The translations under genes and the position numbers were made by a program. The notes beneath the pieces were generated by a model, which searched no databases, had not been told where the DNA came from, and saw only the letters and a program-made list of their open reading frames with translations. DNA of 64,000 bases from the NCBI RefSeq assembly GCF_002778285.1, contig NZ_NESM01000001.1:824529-888528 (forward strand), written 5' to 3'. Below, one piece after another: positions 7,353 to 19,786 of the stretch; position 1 is the stretch's first letter, and the number at the start of each line of letters is the position of its first letter. The DNA comes from Limnohabitans sp. 15K. GTDB taxonomy: Bacteria; Pseudomonadota; Gammaproteobacteria; Burkholderiales; Burkholderiaceae_C.

Positions 7353-7426
7353 GTGGGAGGCTGCCCCTGCAGCCGAATGACCGATCCAGCTACGGCAGAC
7401 ATTCGCGAGCAGGGGCTCGCTCCCAC
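7353..7426. repeat. REP-like inverted pair
   Basis: Two 27-bp units face each other, at 7353-7379 and 7400-7426. Each reads GTGGGAG, then a short hairpin with a CCCT loop, then CGAATG. The stem bases differ between units (GGCTGC/GCAGCC against CGAGC/GCTCG) but pairing is kept. A matching pair lies at 32944-33016. The pattern resembles the REP sequences of Pseudomonas (GTGGGAGCG type). It lies between a stop codon and the next gene. Confidence 0.75.
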
Positions 7427-7467
7427 AAAAAGCCTTTGCACTGACCCTATTTCGCCAGGAGCCTGAA

Positions 7468-8433
7468 ATGACTTTGATCACCCGCCGCCAGTTTGCTGCC
7501 GCGTCTCTTGCACTCAGCACCCCCGTGTGGGCGCAAGGCAAGCCCATCCGCATCATCGTGCCCTACGCAGCGGGCGGCGCGATAGACGTCACCGCGCGTG
7601 CTTTGGCCGAGCGCGTCAAAGACAGCTTGGGCACCGTGATCATTGAAAACCGCCCCGGTGCTGGCGGCAATTTGGGCGCGGATCTGGTGGCCAAAGCTGC
7701 GCCCGATGGTTTGACGATCGGCATCGCGGCCACGGCCACACACGCCATCAACCCTTGGCTGTTTGCCAAGATGCCTTACGACGCCAGCCGCGACTTTGCG
7801 CCCATCACGCAAATGCTGCGTGTGCCCAATGTGTTGGTCATGAACGCAGAAACCGCACAACGCCTGAAGATCAGCACGCTGGCCGATTTGGTGGCTTATG
7901 CCAAAGTCAACCCCGCCAAGCTGAACTTCGGCTCCGGTGGCAACGGCAGTGCGGGTCACCTGGCTGGCGAGATGTTCAAGCGGGCTGCGGGTATTTTTGC
8001 AGTGCACATTCCCTACAACGGTGGCAACCCCGCGCAGCTGGCTTTGTTGTCGGGGCAGGTGGACTTCAACTTCGACAACTTGGCCACGGCAGCCGCCAAC
8101 ATCAAGGCAGGCCGCCTGAAAGCCCTGGCCGTGACCACTGGACAGCGCAGCAACGCCCTGCCCGATATCCCGAGCATGAGTGAAACCCTGAAAGACTTTT
8201 CGATCGACACTTGGTGGGGTCTGGTGGCGCCTGCGGCCACGCCCCGCGATGTGGTGGACCGTTTGAACAAGGCTTTTGTGATCGCCCTGCAAGCCCCTGA
8301 GACCAAAACACGCTTTGCCCAACTGATGGCCGAACCTGTGGGCAACACACCCGAACAGTTTGGTACGTTCATGAAAACAGAGTTGGCACGTTATGAAAGC
8401 GTGGTCAAAGCCAGCGGTGCACGGGTGGATTGA
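7468..8433 (+). CDS. Bug/TctC-family periplasmic solute-binding protein
   Basis: 321 residues. The N-terminal signal peptide (MTLITRRQFAAASLALSTPV, cleavage near VWAQ) contains RRQF, so Sec or Tat export are both possible. The mature part begins KPIRIIVPYAAGGAIDVTAR and has the Bug-family fold pattern ENRPGAGGNLGADLVAKA, FGSGGNGSAGHLAGEMF and HIPYNGG. Bug proteins bind small carboxylates or amino-acid-like anions. This copy is an orphan: no tctA or tctB is adjacent, and it converges on livF across a terminator. The substrate cannot be deduced. Confidence 0.9.
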   Translation: MTLITRRQFAAASLALSTPVWAQGKPIRIIVPYAAGGAIDVTARALAERVKDSLGTVIIENRPGAGGNLGADLVAKAAPDGLTIGIAATATHAINPWLFAKMPYDASRDFAPITQMLRVPNVLVMNAETAQRLKISTLADLVAYAKVNPAKLNFGSGGNGSAGHLAGEMFKRAAGIFAVHIPYNGGNPAQLALLSGQVDFNFDNLATAAANIKAGRLKALAVTTGQRSNALPDIPSMSETLKDFSIDTWWGLVAPAATPRDVVDRLNKAFVIALQAPETKTRFAQLMAEPVGNTPEQFGTFMKTELARYESVVKASGARVD

Positions 8434-8455
8434 GATCGATCTGATCGCTGAATGC

Positions 8456-8482
8456 AAAAAGCCCGGCATGCCGGGCTTTTTG
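8456..8482. terminator. Rho-independent terminator between tctC-like gene and livF
   Basis: GCCCGGC-AT-GCCGGGC hairpin (8461-8476) with A5 before and T5 after. It can act on both strands and serves two convergent genes. Confidence 0.9.
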
Positions 8483-8498
8483 TTAACCTCAGAGCGAC

Positions 8499-9215
8499 TC
8501 ACTCGCCCAAATAGGCTGCGCGCACCTTGGGGTCTTCGAGCATGTCTTTGCCCACACCGGTCATGGTGATCAGGCCGGAGTCCATCACATAACCACGGTC
8601 GGCAATCGCCAAGGCACGGCTGGCGTTTTGCTCCACCAGCAACACCGTGACGCCTTGGGCGTACACATCGCGCACCACTTCAAAGATCTTGTCGACCATG
8701 ATGGGCGACAAGCCCATGGAGGGTTCGTCCAACAACAAGACTTTGGGGCGGCTCATCAAAGCACGGCCCATGGCCAGCATCTGCTGCTCGCCACCGGACA
8801 TGGTGCCCGCCAGCTGGTCCTTGCGCTCGCGCAGACGCGGGAAGATGGTGAACATCTTCTCGATGTCGTCCGCAATGCCACTGGCGTCTGAGCGGATGTA
8901 AGCGCCCATTTGCAGGTTCTCGGTGATGGTCATGCGGGTGAACACGCCACGGCCTTCCGGCACCATGGCCAGACCTTGCTTGACCAAATCCCAAGGGCCC
9001 TGGCCCTTGATGCTTTTGCCCAGGTACTCGATGTCGCCTGTTTGCAAGGGCAAGGTACCGGTGATGGCTTTCATGGTGGTGGTTTTGCCCGCACCGTTGG
9101 AGCCGATCAGAGACACCAACTCGCCTTCGCGCACCTCCAAGCTCACGCCTTTGACGGCCTGAATGCCGCCATAGCCGACTTGCAGGTCTTTGACTTTCAA
9201 AAGGATGTCGGCCAT
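8499..9215 (-). CDS. livF: LivF, branched-chain amino acid ABC transporter ATPase
   Basis: 238 residues. Walker A GSNGAGKTTT, signature MSGGEQQM and Walker B KVLLLDEPSMGLSP are intact, with the LivF-typical YGGIQAVKG start. It forms the cytoplasmic ATPase heterodimer with LivG. The start chosen is ATG at 9215, directly after the livG stop (1-bp gap), with a GAGG ribosome-binding site inside the end of livG. It is the last gene of livH-livM-livG-livF. No livJ/livK binding protein is present in the window, so the natural substrate of this HAAT-family transporter (leucine-type or other amides and amino acids) is open. Confidence 0.93.
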   Translation of the reverse strand: MADILLKVKDLQVGYGGIQAVKGVSLEVREGELVSLIGSNGAGKTTTMKAITGTLPLQTGDIEYLGKSIKGQGPWDLVKQGLAMVPEGRGVFTRMTITENLQMGAYIRSDASGIADDIEKMFTIFPRLRERKDQLAGTMSGGEQQMLAMGRALMSRPKVLLLDEPSMGLSPIMVDKIFEVVRDVYAQGVTVLLVEQNASRALAIADRGYVMDSGLITMTGVGKDMLEDPKVRAAYLGE

Positions 9216-9216
9216 C

Positions 9217-10002
9217 TCAGTGTCCTCCCGTGCCCAGATAGGCTTCAATCACTTTTTCATTTTTCTGCACATCGGCCGGCGTGCCTTCGGCAATTTGTTT
9301 GCCGTAGTCGAGCACGGTGACACGGTCACACAAGCCCATGACCAGCTTCACATCGTGTTCGATCAGCAAGATCGTGCGGTTGTCTTTGCGGATTTGGTCG
9401 ATCAACTCGCGCAGTTGCACTTTTTCGGTGGCATTCATGCCGGCTGCAGGTTCATCGAGCGCAATGAGCTGCGGGTCGGTGGCCAAGGCACGGGCAATTT
9501 CCAGGCGGCGCTGGTCACCATAAGACAGCGTGCGGGCTTTGTAATCGGCGTATTTGCCGATGCCGACATAGTCGAGCAACTCTTGCGCACGTTGGGCAAT
9601 CTGGGCCTCTTCGGCCTTGAAGCTGGGCGTGCGGAAAATCGCGCCCAGCAAACCCGAATGGGTGCGCACATGGCGGCCCACCATGACGTTTTCCAGAGCC
9701 GTCATTTCCGCAAACAAACGGATGTTCTGGAAGGTGCGGGCAATGCCTGCCTTGGCCACTTCATGGACCGCCGTGGGCTGGTAAGGCTTACCTGCCAGCT
9801 CAAAAGTGCCGCTGTCAGGCGTGTACAGGCCGGTGATCACGTTAAAGAAGGTGGTTTTGCCTGCGCCGTTGGGGCCGATCAGGCCATAGACCTGACCGCG
9901 TTGAATGGTCATGCCCACGTCGGTGAGGGCTTGCAAACCGCCAAATCGCTTGGAGATACCAGAGACGTTCAGAACGGTGTCTTGGTTGGCTGTGGGGTTC
10001 AT
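9217..10002 (-). CDS. livG: LivG, branched-chain amino acid ABC transporter ATPase
   Basis: 261 residues from ATG at 10002, preceded at the right distance by AAGGAG. An in-frame ATG at 10017 overlaps the livM stop but lacks this site. Walker A GPNGAGKTTFF, the Q-loop RTFQNIRLF, the signature LSYGDQRRLEIARAL, Walker B LIALDEPAAGMN and the switch IEHDVKLVM are all present. The extended form with GMNATEK is typical of LivG rather than LivF. Part of the livHMGF operon. Confidence 0.93.
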   Translation of the reverse strand: MNPTANQDTVLNVSGISKRFGGLQALTDVGMTIQRGQVYGLIGPNGAGKTTFFNVITGLYTPDSGTFELAGKPYQPTAVHEVAKAGIARTFQNIRLFAEMTALENVMVGRHVRTHSGLLGAIFRTPSFKAEEAQIAQRAQELLDYVGIGKYADYKARTLSYGDQRRLEIARALATDPQLIALDEPAAGMNATEKVQLRELIDQIRKDNRTILLIEHDVKLVMGLCDRVTVLDYGKQIAEGTPADVQKNEKVIEAYLGTGGH

Positions 10003-10013
10003 GTTCTGCTCCT

Positions 10014-11090
<1,077 letters not shown>

Positions 11091-11101
11091 GCTCCCCTCC
11101 A

Positions 11102-12031
11102 TCAAGCGCGATCGGCCACACGTTCACCCATGAGGCCCGAGGGGCGCAGGGTCAACACGATGATCAAAACAATGAAAGCAAAAATGTCGGTGTAGTGGCT
11201 GCCCAGCACCCCGCCGGTCAGGTAACCGATGTAGCCCGAACCGATGGCCTCGATCAGGCCCAGCAAAATACCGCCAATCACGGCCCCAGACAAGTTGCCA
11301 ATGCCACCGAACACCGCGGCAGTGAATGCTTTGAGACCCGGCAAGAAACCCATGGCGTGTTGCGCCGTACCGTAGTTGGAGGCGTACATCACGCCTGCAA
11401 TGGCCGCCAAGATCGCACCGATCACGAAGGTGGCCGAAATCACCATGTCGGGCTTGACGCCCATCAAGGCCGCTACACGCGGGTTCTCAGACGTGGCCCG
11501 CATGGCACGACCCAAGCGGGTGTAATTGACCAACCACATCAATACGGCCAGTGACACGGCCGTGACGCCCAAAATCATGATTTGGGTGGGTGTGATGACC
11601 ACACCGCCCATGTTGATGGGTGTACTCGACAGCAAAGTGGGGTAAGCCTTGTAGTTGGGTTTCCAGATGATCATGGCCAAGGTCTGCAGCAAGATGCTCA
11701 TGCCGATGGCGGTGATCAGGGGGGCCAACTTGGGGCTGTTGCGCAGCGGCCGGTAAGCGATTTTTTCGATCGAGAAATTCAAAATGACAGCCACCACACA
11801 AGCGATCAAGGTGGCCAAAATCAAAATGACCCACCCTGGTGCGCCAGGCATGGCGTCGCGCATCATGCCGATGGCAGACCAGCTGGTCAAAGCGCCCACC
11901 ATCAGCACCTCACCGTGCGCAAAGTTGATCAGGTTGATGATGCCGTACACCATGGTGTAGCCCAAGGCCACCAAGGCGTACATGCTGCCCATGACCAGGC
12001 CATTGATGACCTGCTGGAGGAAGACGTCCAT
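11102..12031 (-). CDS. livH: LivH, branched-chain amino acid ABC transporter permease
   Basis: 309 residues, strongly hydrophobic. It begins with the LivH hallmark QQVINGLVMGSMYALVALGY followed by INFAHGEVLM, and contains TRLGRAMRATSENPRVAALMG (EAA-like loop). First gene of livHMGF, with an 11-bp gap to livM. Upstream are about 95 bp with no recognised promoter, then a terminator for rarA. Confidence 0.93.
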   Translation of the reverse strand: MDVFLQQVINGLVMGSMYALVALGYTMVYGIINLINFAHGEVLMVGALTSWSAIGMMRDAMPGAPGWVILILATLIACVVAVILNFSIEKIAYRPLRNSPKLAPLITAIGMSILLQTLAMIIWKPNYKAYPTLLSSTPINMGGVVITPTQIMILGVTAVSLAVLMWLVNYTRLGRAMRATSENPRVAALMGVKPDMVISATFVIGAILAAIAGVMYASNYGTAQHAMGFLPGLKAFTAAVFGGIGNLSGAVIGGILLGLIEAIGSGYIGYLTGGVLGSHYTDIFAFIVLIIVLTLRPSGLMGERVADRA

Positions 12032-12126
12032 AAATTTCTCCGTGTTTTGACCCGCGCTTAACGGGGCTTCGCTTTGGTTGTTGTTCTAAGCCAGGCCCAC
12101 CTTTTGGGCGAGCCCTGACCATTAGC

Positions 12127-12164
12127 AAAAAACCCCGCCAGAGATTGCAGACACCGGGCGGGGT
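12127..12164 (-). terminator. Rho-independent terminator after rarA
   Basis: Stem ACCCCGCC / GGCGGGGT (12132-12139 and 12157-12164) followed on the minus strand by a run of six T. It separates rarA from the liv operon. Confidence 0.8.
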
Positions 12165-12217
12165 GGCGGGATTGTAGTGAAAGAAAGTATCCCTACAGTA
12201 TTCATATCGGTCAGGAA

Positions 12218-13516
12218 TTACCCTGTGGCCGCATTTTTGTTGCGCAGCGATTCCAATTTGTCGGCAATTTTGATTTCAAGACCTCTGCGAACCGGCCTGT
12301 AAAAACCAGGATCGGGCATGCCATCGGGCAAATAACGCTCACCCGCCGCAAAGCCATCTTCCTCGTCGTGGGCGTAGCGGTAGCCTTTGCCGTAGTCCAG
12401 GTCTTTCATCAGCTTTGTAGGGGCGTTGCGCAGGTGCATGGGCACAGGTCGGGTGCCATCTTGTTTGACCCAAGCCTTGGCTTCTTTGAAGGCTTTGTAA
12501 GCCGCGTTGGACTTGGGCGCCATGGCCAGATAAATCACACATTGCGCCAGCGTCAACTCCCCTTCGGGGCTGCCCAAACGCTCGTACACATCGGCGGCGT
12601 CCAGCGCCATGCGCAGCGCACGCGGGTCGGCCAATCCGATGTCTTCACTGGCCATGCGGATCAGGCGACGGGCCATATAACGCGGGTCTGCACCACCATC
12701 GAGCATGCGCACAAACCAATACAGCGCGGCGTCGGGGTCTGAGCCGCGCACCGACTTGTGCAAGGCGCTGATGGTGTCGTAAAACTGCTCACCGCCTTTG
12801 TCGTAGCGCCGCATGCGCTCACCCAAAACCCGCATCAGCCAGGCGTCCGTCACCGGATCGATGCTTTCCTGTTTGGCCGCCATGGCCAAGGTCTCGAGCG
12901 TGTTGAGCAACCGCCTGGCATCGCCATCGGCGTAGGCCAACAAACGCGTCAAGGCTTCGGGCTCGACAGCAGGGATCGCTTGAATACCCTGGGCACGTTC
13001 CACGATGTGGCTCAGGTCGTCCTCGGTCAAAGGCTGCAACACATAGACCGCTGCCCGAGAGAGCAAGGCCGAATTGACCTCGAAAGACGGGTTTTCGGTG
13101 GTCGCACCGATGAAGGTGAACAAGCCGCTTTCCACATGCGGCAAAAACGCGTCTTGCTGGCTCTTATTGAAGCGGTGCACCTCGTCCACAAACATGATGG
13201 TCCGCTGCGGATGCAAACCCGTTCTGGCGGCCTCGGCCTTTTCCACGGCTTCGCGGATGTCTTTGATGCCCCCTAAAACGGCGCTGATGCTCAAAAACTG
13301 GGCATCAAACGCGTCGGCCATCAAACGGGCGATGGTGGTTTTGCCCACGCCGGGCGGCCCCCACAAAATGCAGCTGTGGGGTTGGCCTGACTCAAATGCA
13401 AGGCGAAGCGCCATGCCTTCGCCGAGCAAGTGCTGTTGACCGATCACCTCACCCAAGTGGCGCGGGCGCAAACGCTCTGCCAAGGGGGCATGGGGCGTCA
13501 AATTGACCGTGGTCAT
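12218..13516 (-). CDS. rarA: RarA (MgsA), replication-associated recombination AAA+ ATPase
   Basis: 432 residues. The start motif PLAERLRPRHLGEVIGQQHL is followed by Walker A LWGPPGVGKTTIARL (near residue 51), Walker B MFVDEVHRFNKSQQD and sensor GATTENPSFEVNSALLSR, then the C-terminal tetramerisation domain (SDPDAALYWFVRMLDGGADP). RarA acts at stalled replication forks near the replisome and SSB. The start chosen is ATG at 13516; an ATG at 13549 lies within the end of lolA and is less likely. The neighbour order lolA-rarA is common in proteobacteria. Confidence 0.93.
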   Translation of the reverse strand: MTTVNLTPHAPLAERLRPRHLGEVIGQQHLLGEGMALRLAFESGQPHSCILWGPPGVGKTTIARLMADAFDAQFLSISAVLGGIKDIREAVEKAEAARTGLHPQRTIMFVDEVHRFNKSQQDAFLPHVESGLFTFIGATTENPSFEVNSALLSRAAVYVLQPLTEDDLSHIVERAQGIQAIPAVEPEALTRLLAYADGDARRLLNTLETLAMAAKQESIDPVTDAWLMRVLGERMRRYDKGGEQFYDTISALHKSVRGSDPDAALYWFVRMLDGGADPRYMARRLIRMASEDIGLADPRALRMALDAADVYERLGSPEGELTLAQCVIYLAMAPKSNAAYKAFKEAKAWVKQDGTRPVPMHLRNAPTKLMKDLDYGKGYRYAHDEEDGFAAGERYLPDGMPDPGFYRPVRRGLEIKIADKLESLRNKNAATG

Positions 13517-13532
13517 GGCAAGTTGGCCGGCA

Positions 13533-14219
13533 TCAAGGTCGGATGACATCGACGCCCGCTGGGGCCTTGAACACGAAGGTGCTGGCGGGCAGCAAGGGAT
13601 TGGTCTCAAAAACCGTGAAAGTGAGCAAGGAACGCTGACCCAAACTGTCTTGCACATCGAGCACCACCAGCTCAGGGCCTGCCGGCACTGCACGCAAACC
13701 CACCATCACCGATCGAATTTGACCATCTGGCGATTGGGGGGTGGCCCGCACCCACTGCAGGCCATCGCGATCGGGCTCGGGGGTGAATTGAAAATCGTTT
13801 TTAAGGGCCTGCAAATCAGACGCGGACGTCAACAAAGCCGCCGGTGTGGCCCCCAGCACCTGCGACTGAGGTCGCGCTGTGACCTGGTTCAAATCCACAT
13901 CGTGCAGCCAGAGGGTCTGACCATCGGCCACCAAGGTTTGAACGAAGGGCTTGCGGTAATCAAAGCGGAATTTGCCGGGGCGTTGAAACTCAAAACCGCC
14001 GCTTGAGTTTTTGGCACGCGCCACTTGACCTGGGCGGGTGGGCGACGTGACCACTTGGGTGAACTGTGCTCGACCGCTGCGGGCTTGCTTCATGAACTGG
14101 GCCAACAGGTCCACACTGTCGGCATGCGCCAAAGAGCCCCAAGCCCAAAACGTGCAACCCAAGCAGGCCTTCGCCAGCAAACCCAAGGCAAGACGTCGCG
14201 AGCAAAAATTGTTTGTCAT
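13533..14219 (-). CDS. lolA: LolA, periplasmic outer-membrane lipoprotein chaperone
   Basis: 228 residues with a signal peptide (SRRLALGLLAKACLGCTFWA, cleavage near AHA-DS). The mature protein begins VDLLAQFMKQARSGRAQFTQ and has the LolA landmarks RPGKFRFDYRKPFVQTLVADG and TLWLHDVDLNQVT. It carries lipoproteins from LolCDE to LolB; lolD and lolC are at 52030-53989. The start is ATG at 14219; a GTG three codons earlier overlaps the ftsK stop codon. Downstream of ftsK in the same direction. Confidence 0.9.
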   Translation of the reverse strand: MTNNFCSRRLALGLLAKACLGCTFWAWGSLAHADSVDLLAQFMKQARSGRAQFTQVVTSPTRPGQVARAKNSSGGFEFQRPGKFRFDYRKPFVQTLVADGQTLWLHDVDLNQVTARPQSQVLGATPAALLTSASDLQALKNDFQFTPEPDRDGLQWVRATPQSPDGQIRSVMVGLRAVPAGPELVVLDVQDSLGQRSLLTFTVFETNPLLPASTFVFKAPAGVDVIRP

Positions 14220-14224
14220 GGCGC

Positions 14225-17752
<3,528 letters not shown>

Positions 17753-17867
17753 TTTCTGGTTATAATCCAAGGCTTTGCTGCTTCTGCCCGAGTCTTTGGT
17801 TTGGGGCCACAGGCACAGTGATCTGGGATACCGCCACCCATCTTGGCGAGGTGAGGCTGGAACGCCA

Positions 17868-17893
17868 GGCCCCATGCAAGTCTGCATGAGGCC
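17868..17893 (+). promoter_or_regulatory. Stable hairpin in the rpmB leader
   Basis: GGCCCCATGCA and TGCATGAGGCC pair (one mismatch) around a 4-nt AGTC loop, 39 bp before rpmB. A TATAAT hexamer is at 17761-17766, near the end of trxB, so a leader RNA containing this hairpin is plausible. It may be a ribosomal-protein leader or a translational control element. No known family was recognised. Confidence 0.45.
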
Positions 17894-17932
17894 CATCGGC
17901 ACCAGCTGTTTTAAAAGTATCGGAGTGTCCAC

Positions 17933-18166
17933 ATGGCACGCGTTTGCGACGTAACGGGCAAAGGCCCAATGACGGGAAACAACGTTTCCCACGCCAACAA
18001 CAAAACCAAGCGCCGGTTCTTGCCGAACCTGCAATACCGTCGTTTCTGGGTTGAAACAGAAAACCGTTGGGTGCGTCTGCGCGTTTCCAGCGCAGCTCTG
18101 CGCCTGATCGACAAAAATGGCATCGATGCCGTTCTCGCAGACCTGCGTGAACGCGGTCAAGCCTAA
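17933..18166 (+). CDS. rpmB: 50S ribosomal protein L28
   Basis: 77 residues, matching L28 length: [29 protein letters not shown] at the start, the [17 protein letters not shown] core and a C-terminal [18 protein letters not shown] ribosome-binding site lies 8 bp upstream. It is followed after 26 bp by rpmG, the standard rpmB-rpmG operon. Both proteins are near the 50S exit-site region. Confidence 0.97.
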   Translation: MARVCDVTGKGPMTGNNVSHANNKTKRRFLPNLQYRRFWVETENRWVRLRVSSAALRLIDKNGIDAVLADLRERGQA

Positions 18167-18192
18167 ACCCAGAACATTAGGAGTCATCTACC

Positions 18193-18363
18193 ATGGCAAC
18201 CAAAGGCGGACGCGAAAAAATCAAGCTGGAATCCACAGCTGGCACTGGTCACTTTTACACGACCAGCAAAAACAAGAAAACAATGCCCGAGAAAATGTCG
18301 ATCATGAAGTTCGACCCCAAAGCTCGCAAGCACGTTGAATACAAGGAAATCAAGCTGAAGTAA
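18193..18363 (+). CDS. rpmG: 50S ribosomal protein L33
   Basis: 56 residues: [21 protein letters not shown], then [14 protein letters not shown] and [18 protein letters not shown]. This is the L33 form without zinc-binding CxxC pairs. It is preceded by TTAGGAG and followed by a strong terminator. Confidence 0.97.
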   Translation: MATKGGREKIKLESTAGTGHFYTTSKNKKTMPEKMSIMKFDPKARKHVEYKEIKLK

Positions 18364-18386
18364 TTCGGCCTGAGCCTTCTCACAAA

Positions 18387-18442
18387 AACCCGCCTCTGGC
18401 GGGTTTTTTGTTGCCCAAAATAAAAGGGCCCGAAGGCCCTTT
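18387..18442. terminator. Tandem terminator hairpins after rpmG
   Basis: First hairpin AACCCGCC-TCT-GGCGGGTT with a T6 tract (18387-18407). A second perfect stem AAAGGGCC-CGAA-GGCCCTTT (18423-18442), flanked by A and T runs, can also stop the convergent desaturase transcript. Confidence 0.85.
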
Positions 18443-18463
18443 TCACTTGAACGCGGTTAGCGA

Positions 18464-19675
18464 TCAAGCAGCTTGACGCACGGCACGCAGCTTGACCGAG
18501 AAGTCCCGCAATGCGGCGATGCCGCTTTCTTCGGCGTTGCGGCACCAGGCCTGCAGGTCGCTTGCCAGCTGCTCACGCGAGTGCGAGGTGTTGAGCCAGA
18601 TTTGGCTCAGTTCTTCGCGCATTTGCACCATCTTGTCCAGCGCAGGGCTGGCTGCACGCGCCAGCTTGAGCTGAGCTTGGGCAGCAGCGGGCACTTTTGC
18701 GGCATCGCGGTGCAACCAACGCTTGGCCGTTTGTACGGCATCGGCATCGAGTTTGAGTTTGCTGGCCTCTTCTGCCATCACCGCTCGCACATGGCGGGCA
18801 TAACCGGCCATGACTTCATAGCGGTTGGCAATCAGGGCTTCCAGCGTCTTTTCGTCGGCCACAGGGCGGATGTCGCCGTAAGCCAAACGAGGGGGGGTCT
18901 TTTTAACCGTCGCCAAACCCAAAGTTTCGAGGGTGCGGATGTACAACCAACCGATGTCAAACTCATAGGGCTTGACCGACAACTTGGCCGAAGTGGGGTA
19001 AGTGTGGTGGTTGTTGTGCAACTCTTCGCCACCGATCAAGATGCCCCAAGGCGAAATGTTGGTGCTGGCGTCGTGCGCCTCAAAGCTGCGGTAACCCCAG
19101 TAGTGGGCAGCGCCGTTGATGATGCCGGCGGCCGTGATCGGGATCCAGGCCATTTGCACGGCCCAGACCGTCAGGCCCAAGAAACCGAACAAGGCCACAT
19201 CGATGATCAGCATCAAAGCCACGCCTTGCCAGGAAAAGCGGGTGTAGAGATTGCGCTCAATCCAGTCATCCGGTGTACCGTGGCCAAAACGCTTGATCGT
19301 GTCGAGGTTTTTGGATTCCTTGCGGTACAGCTCGGCGCCGGTGAACAACACGGTCTTGATGCCGTACACATGCGGGCTGTGCGGGTCTTCGGCTTGTTCG
19401 CACTTGGCGTGGTGCTTGCGGTGAATAGCAGCCCACTCTTTGGTCACCTGGCCGGTTGTCAGCCAGAGCCAAAAACGGAAGAAGTGCGAAGGAATAGCGT
19501 GCAGGTCCAAAGCCCGGTGGGCTTGGTGACGGTGCAAGTAAATGGTGACACTGGCGATGGTGATGTGGGTGAGACCCAAAGTGATCAACACCATTTGCCA
19601 CCAGGAGAAATCGAACAAGCCGTGGCCCATCCATTGGATGATCGAATCCAAAAAAGCCGAATCAGGCAAGAACAT
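18464..19675 (-). CDS. Membrane fatty acid (acyl) desaturase with long C-terminal extension
   Basis: 403 residues. The three histidine boxes of the delta-9 family are present: HRHQAHR (near residue 48), HRKHH (near 85) and HNNHH (near 219). Hydrophobic segments surround them. The di-iron enzyme introduces a cis double bond into acyl chains and adjusts membrane fluidity. After about residue 260 there is a helical, alanine- and lysine-rich region of roughly 140 residues with no hydrophobic segments, longer than the C terminus of a minimal desaturase. The gene is convergent with rpmG and monocistronic. The acyl substrate (CoA, ACP or lipid) cannot be told from sequence. Confidence 0.88.
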   Translation of the reverse strand: MFLPDSAFLDSIIQWMGHGLFDFSWWQMVLITLGLTHITIASVTIYLHRHQAHRALDLHAIPSHFFRFWLWLTTGQVTKEWAAIHRKHHAKCEQAEDPHSPHVYGIKTVLFTGAELYRKESKNLDTIKRFGHGTPDDWIERNLYTRFSWQGVALMLIIDVALFGFLGLTVWAVQMAWIPITAAGIINGAAHYWGYRSFEAHDASTNISPWGILIGGEELHNNHHTYPTSAKLSVKPYEFDIGWLYIRTLETLGLATVKKTPPRLAYGDIRPVADEKTLEALIANRYEVMAGYARHVRAVMAEEASKLKLDADAVQTAKRWLHRDAAKVPAAAQAQLKLARAASPALDKMVQMREELSQIWLNTSHSREQLASDLQAWCRNAEESGIAALRDFSVKLRAVRQAA

Positions 19676-19786
19676 GCGTTTGTCTTTCTACGAAGCCTGA
19701 TTTCAGGCAATTTCTCAATTTTAAGTTTTTCAGCTGACAAAGGACAGCTGTTTCAAGTCAATTCACCAAGAAGCAATCAAAAAGAA

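Noticed and set aside
13517..13693. N-terminal extension of rarA
   Set aside because: The 59 extra codons are cysteine- and proline-rich, overlap lolA and have no counterpart in RarA; the ATG at 13516 gives the family N-terminus.
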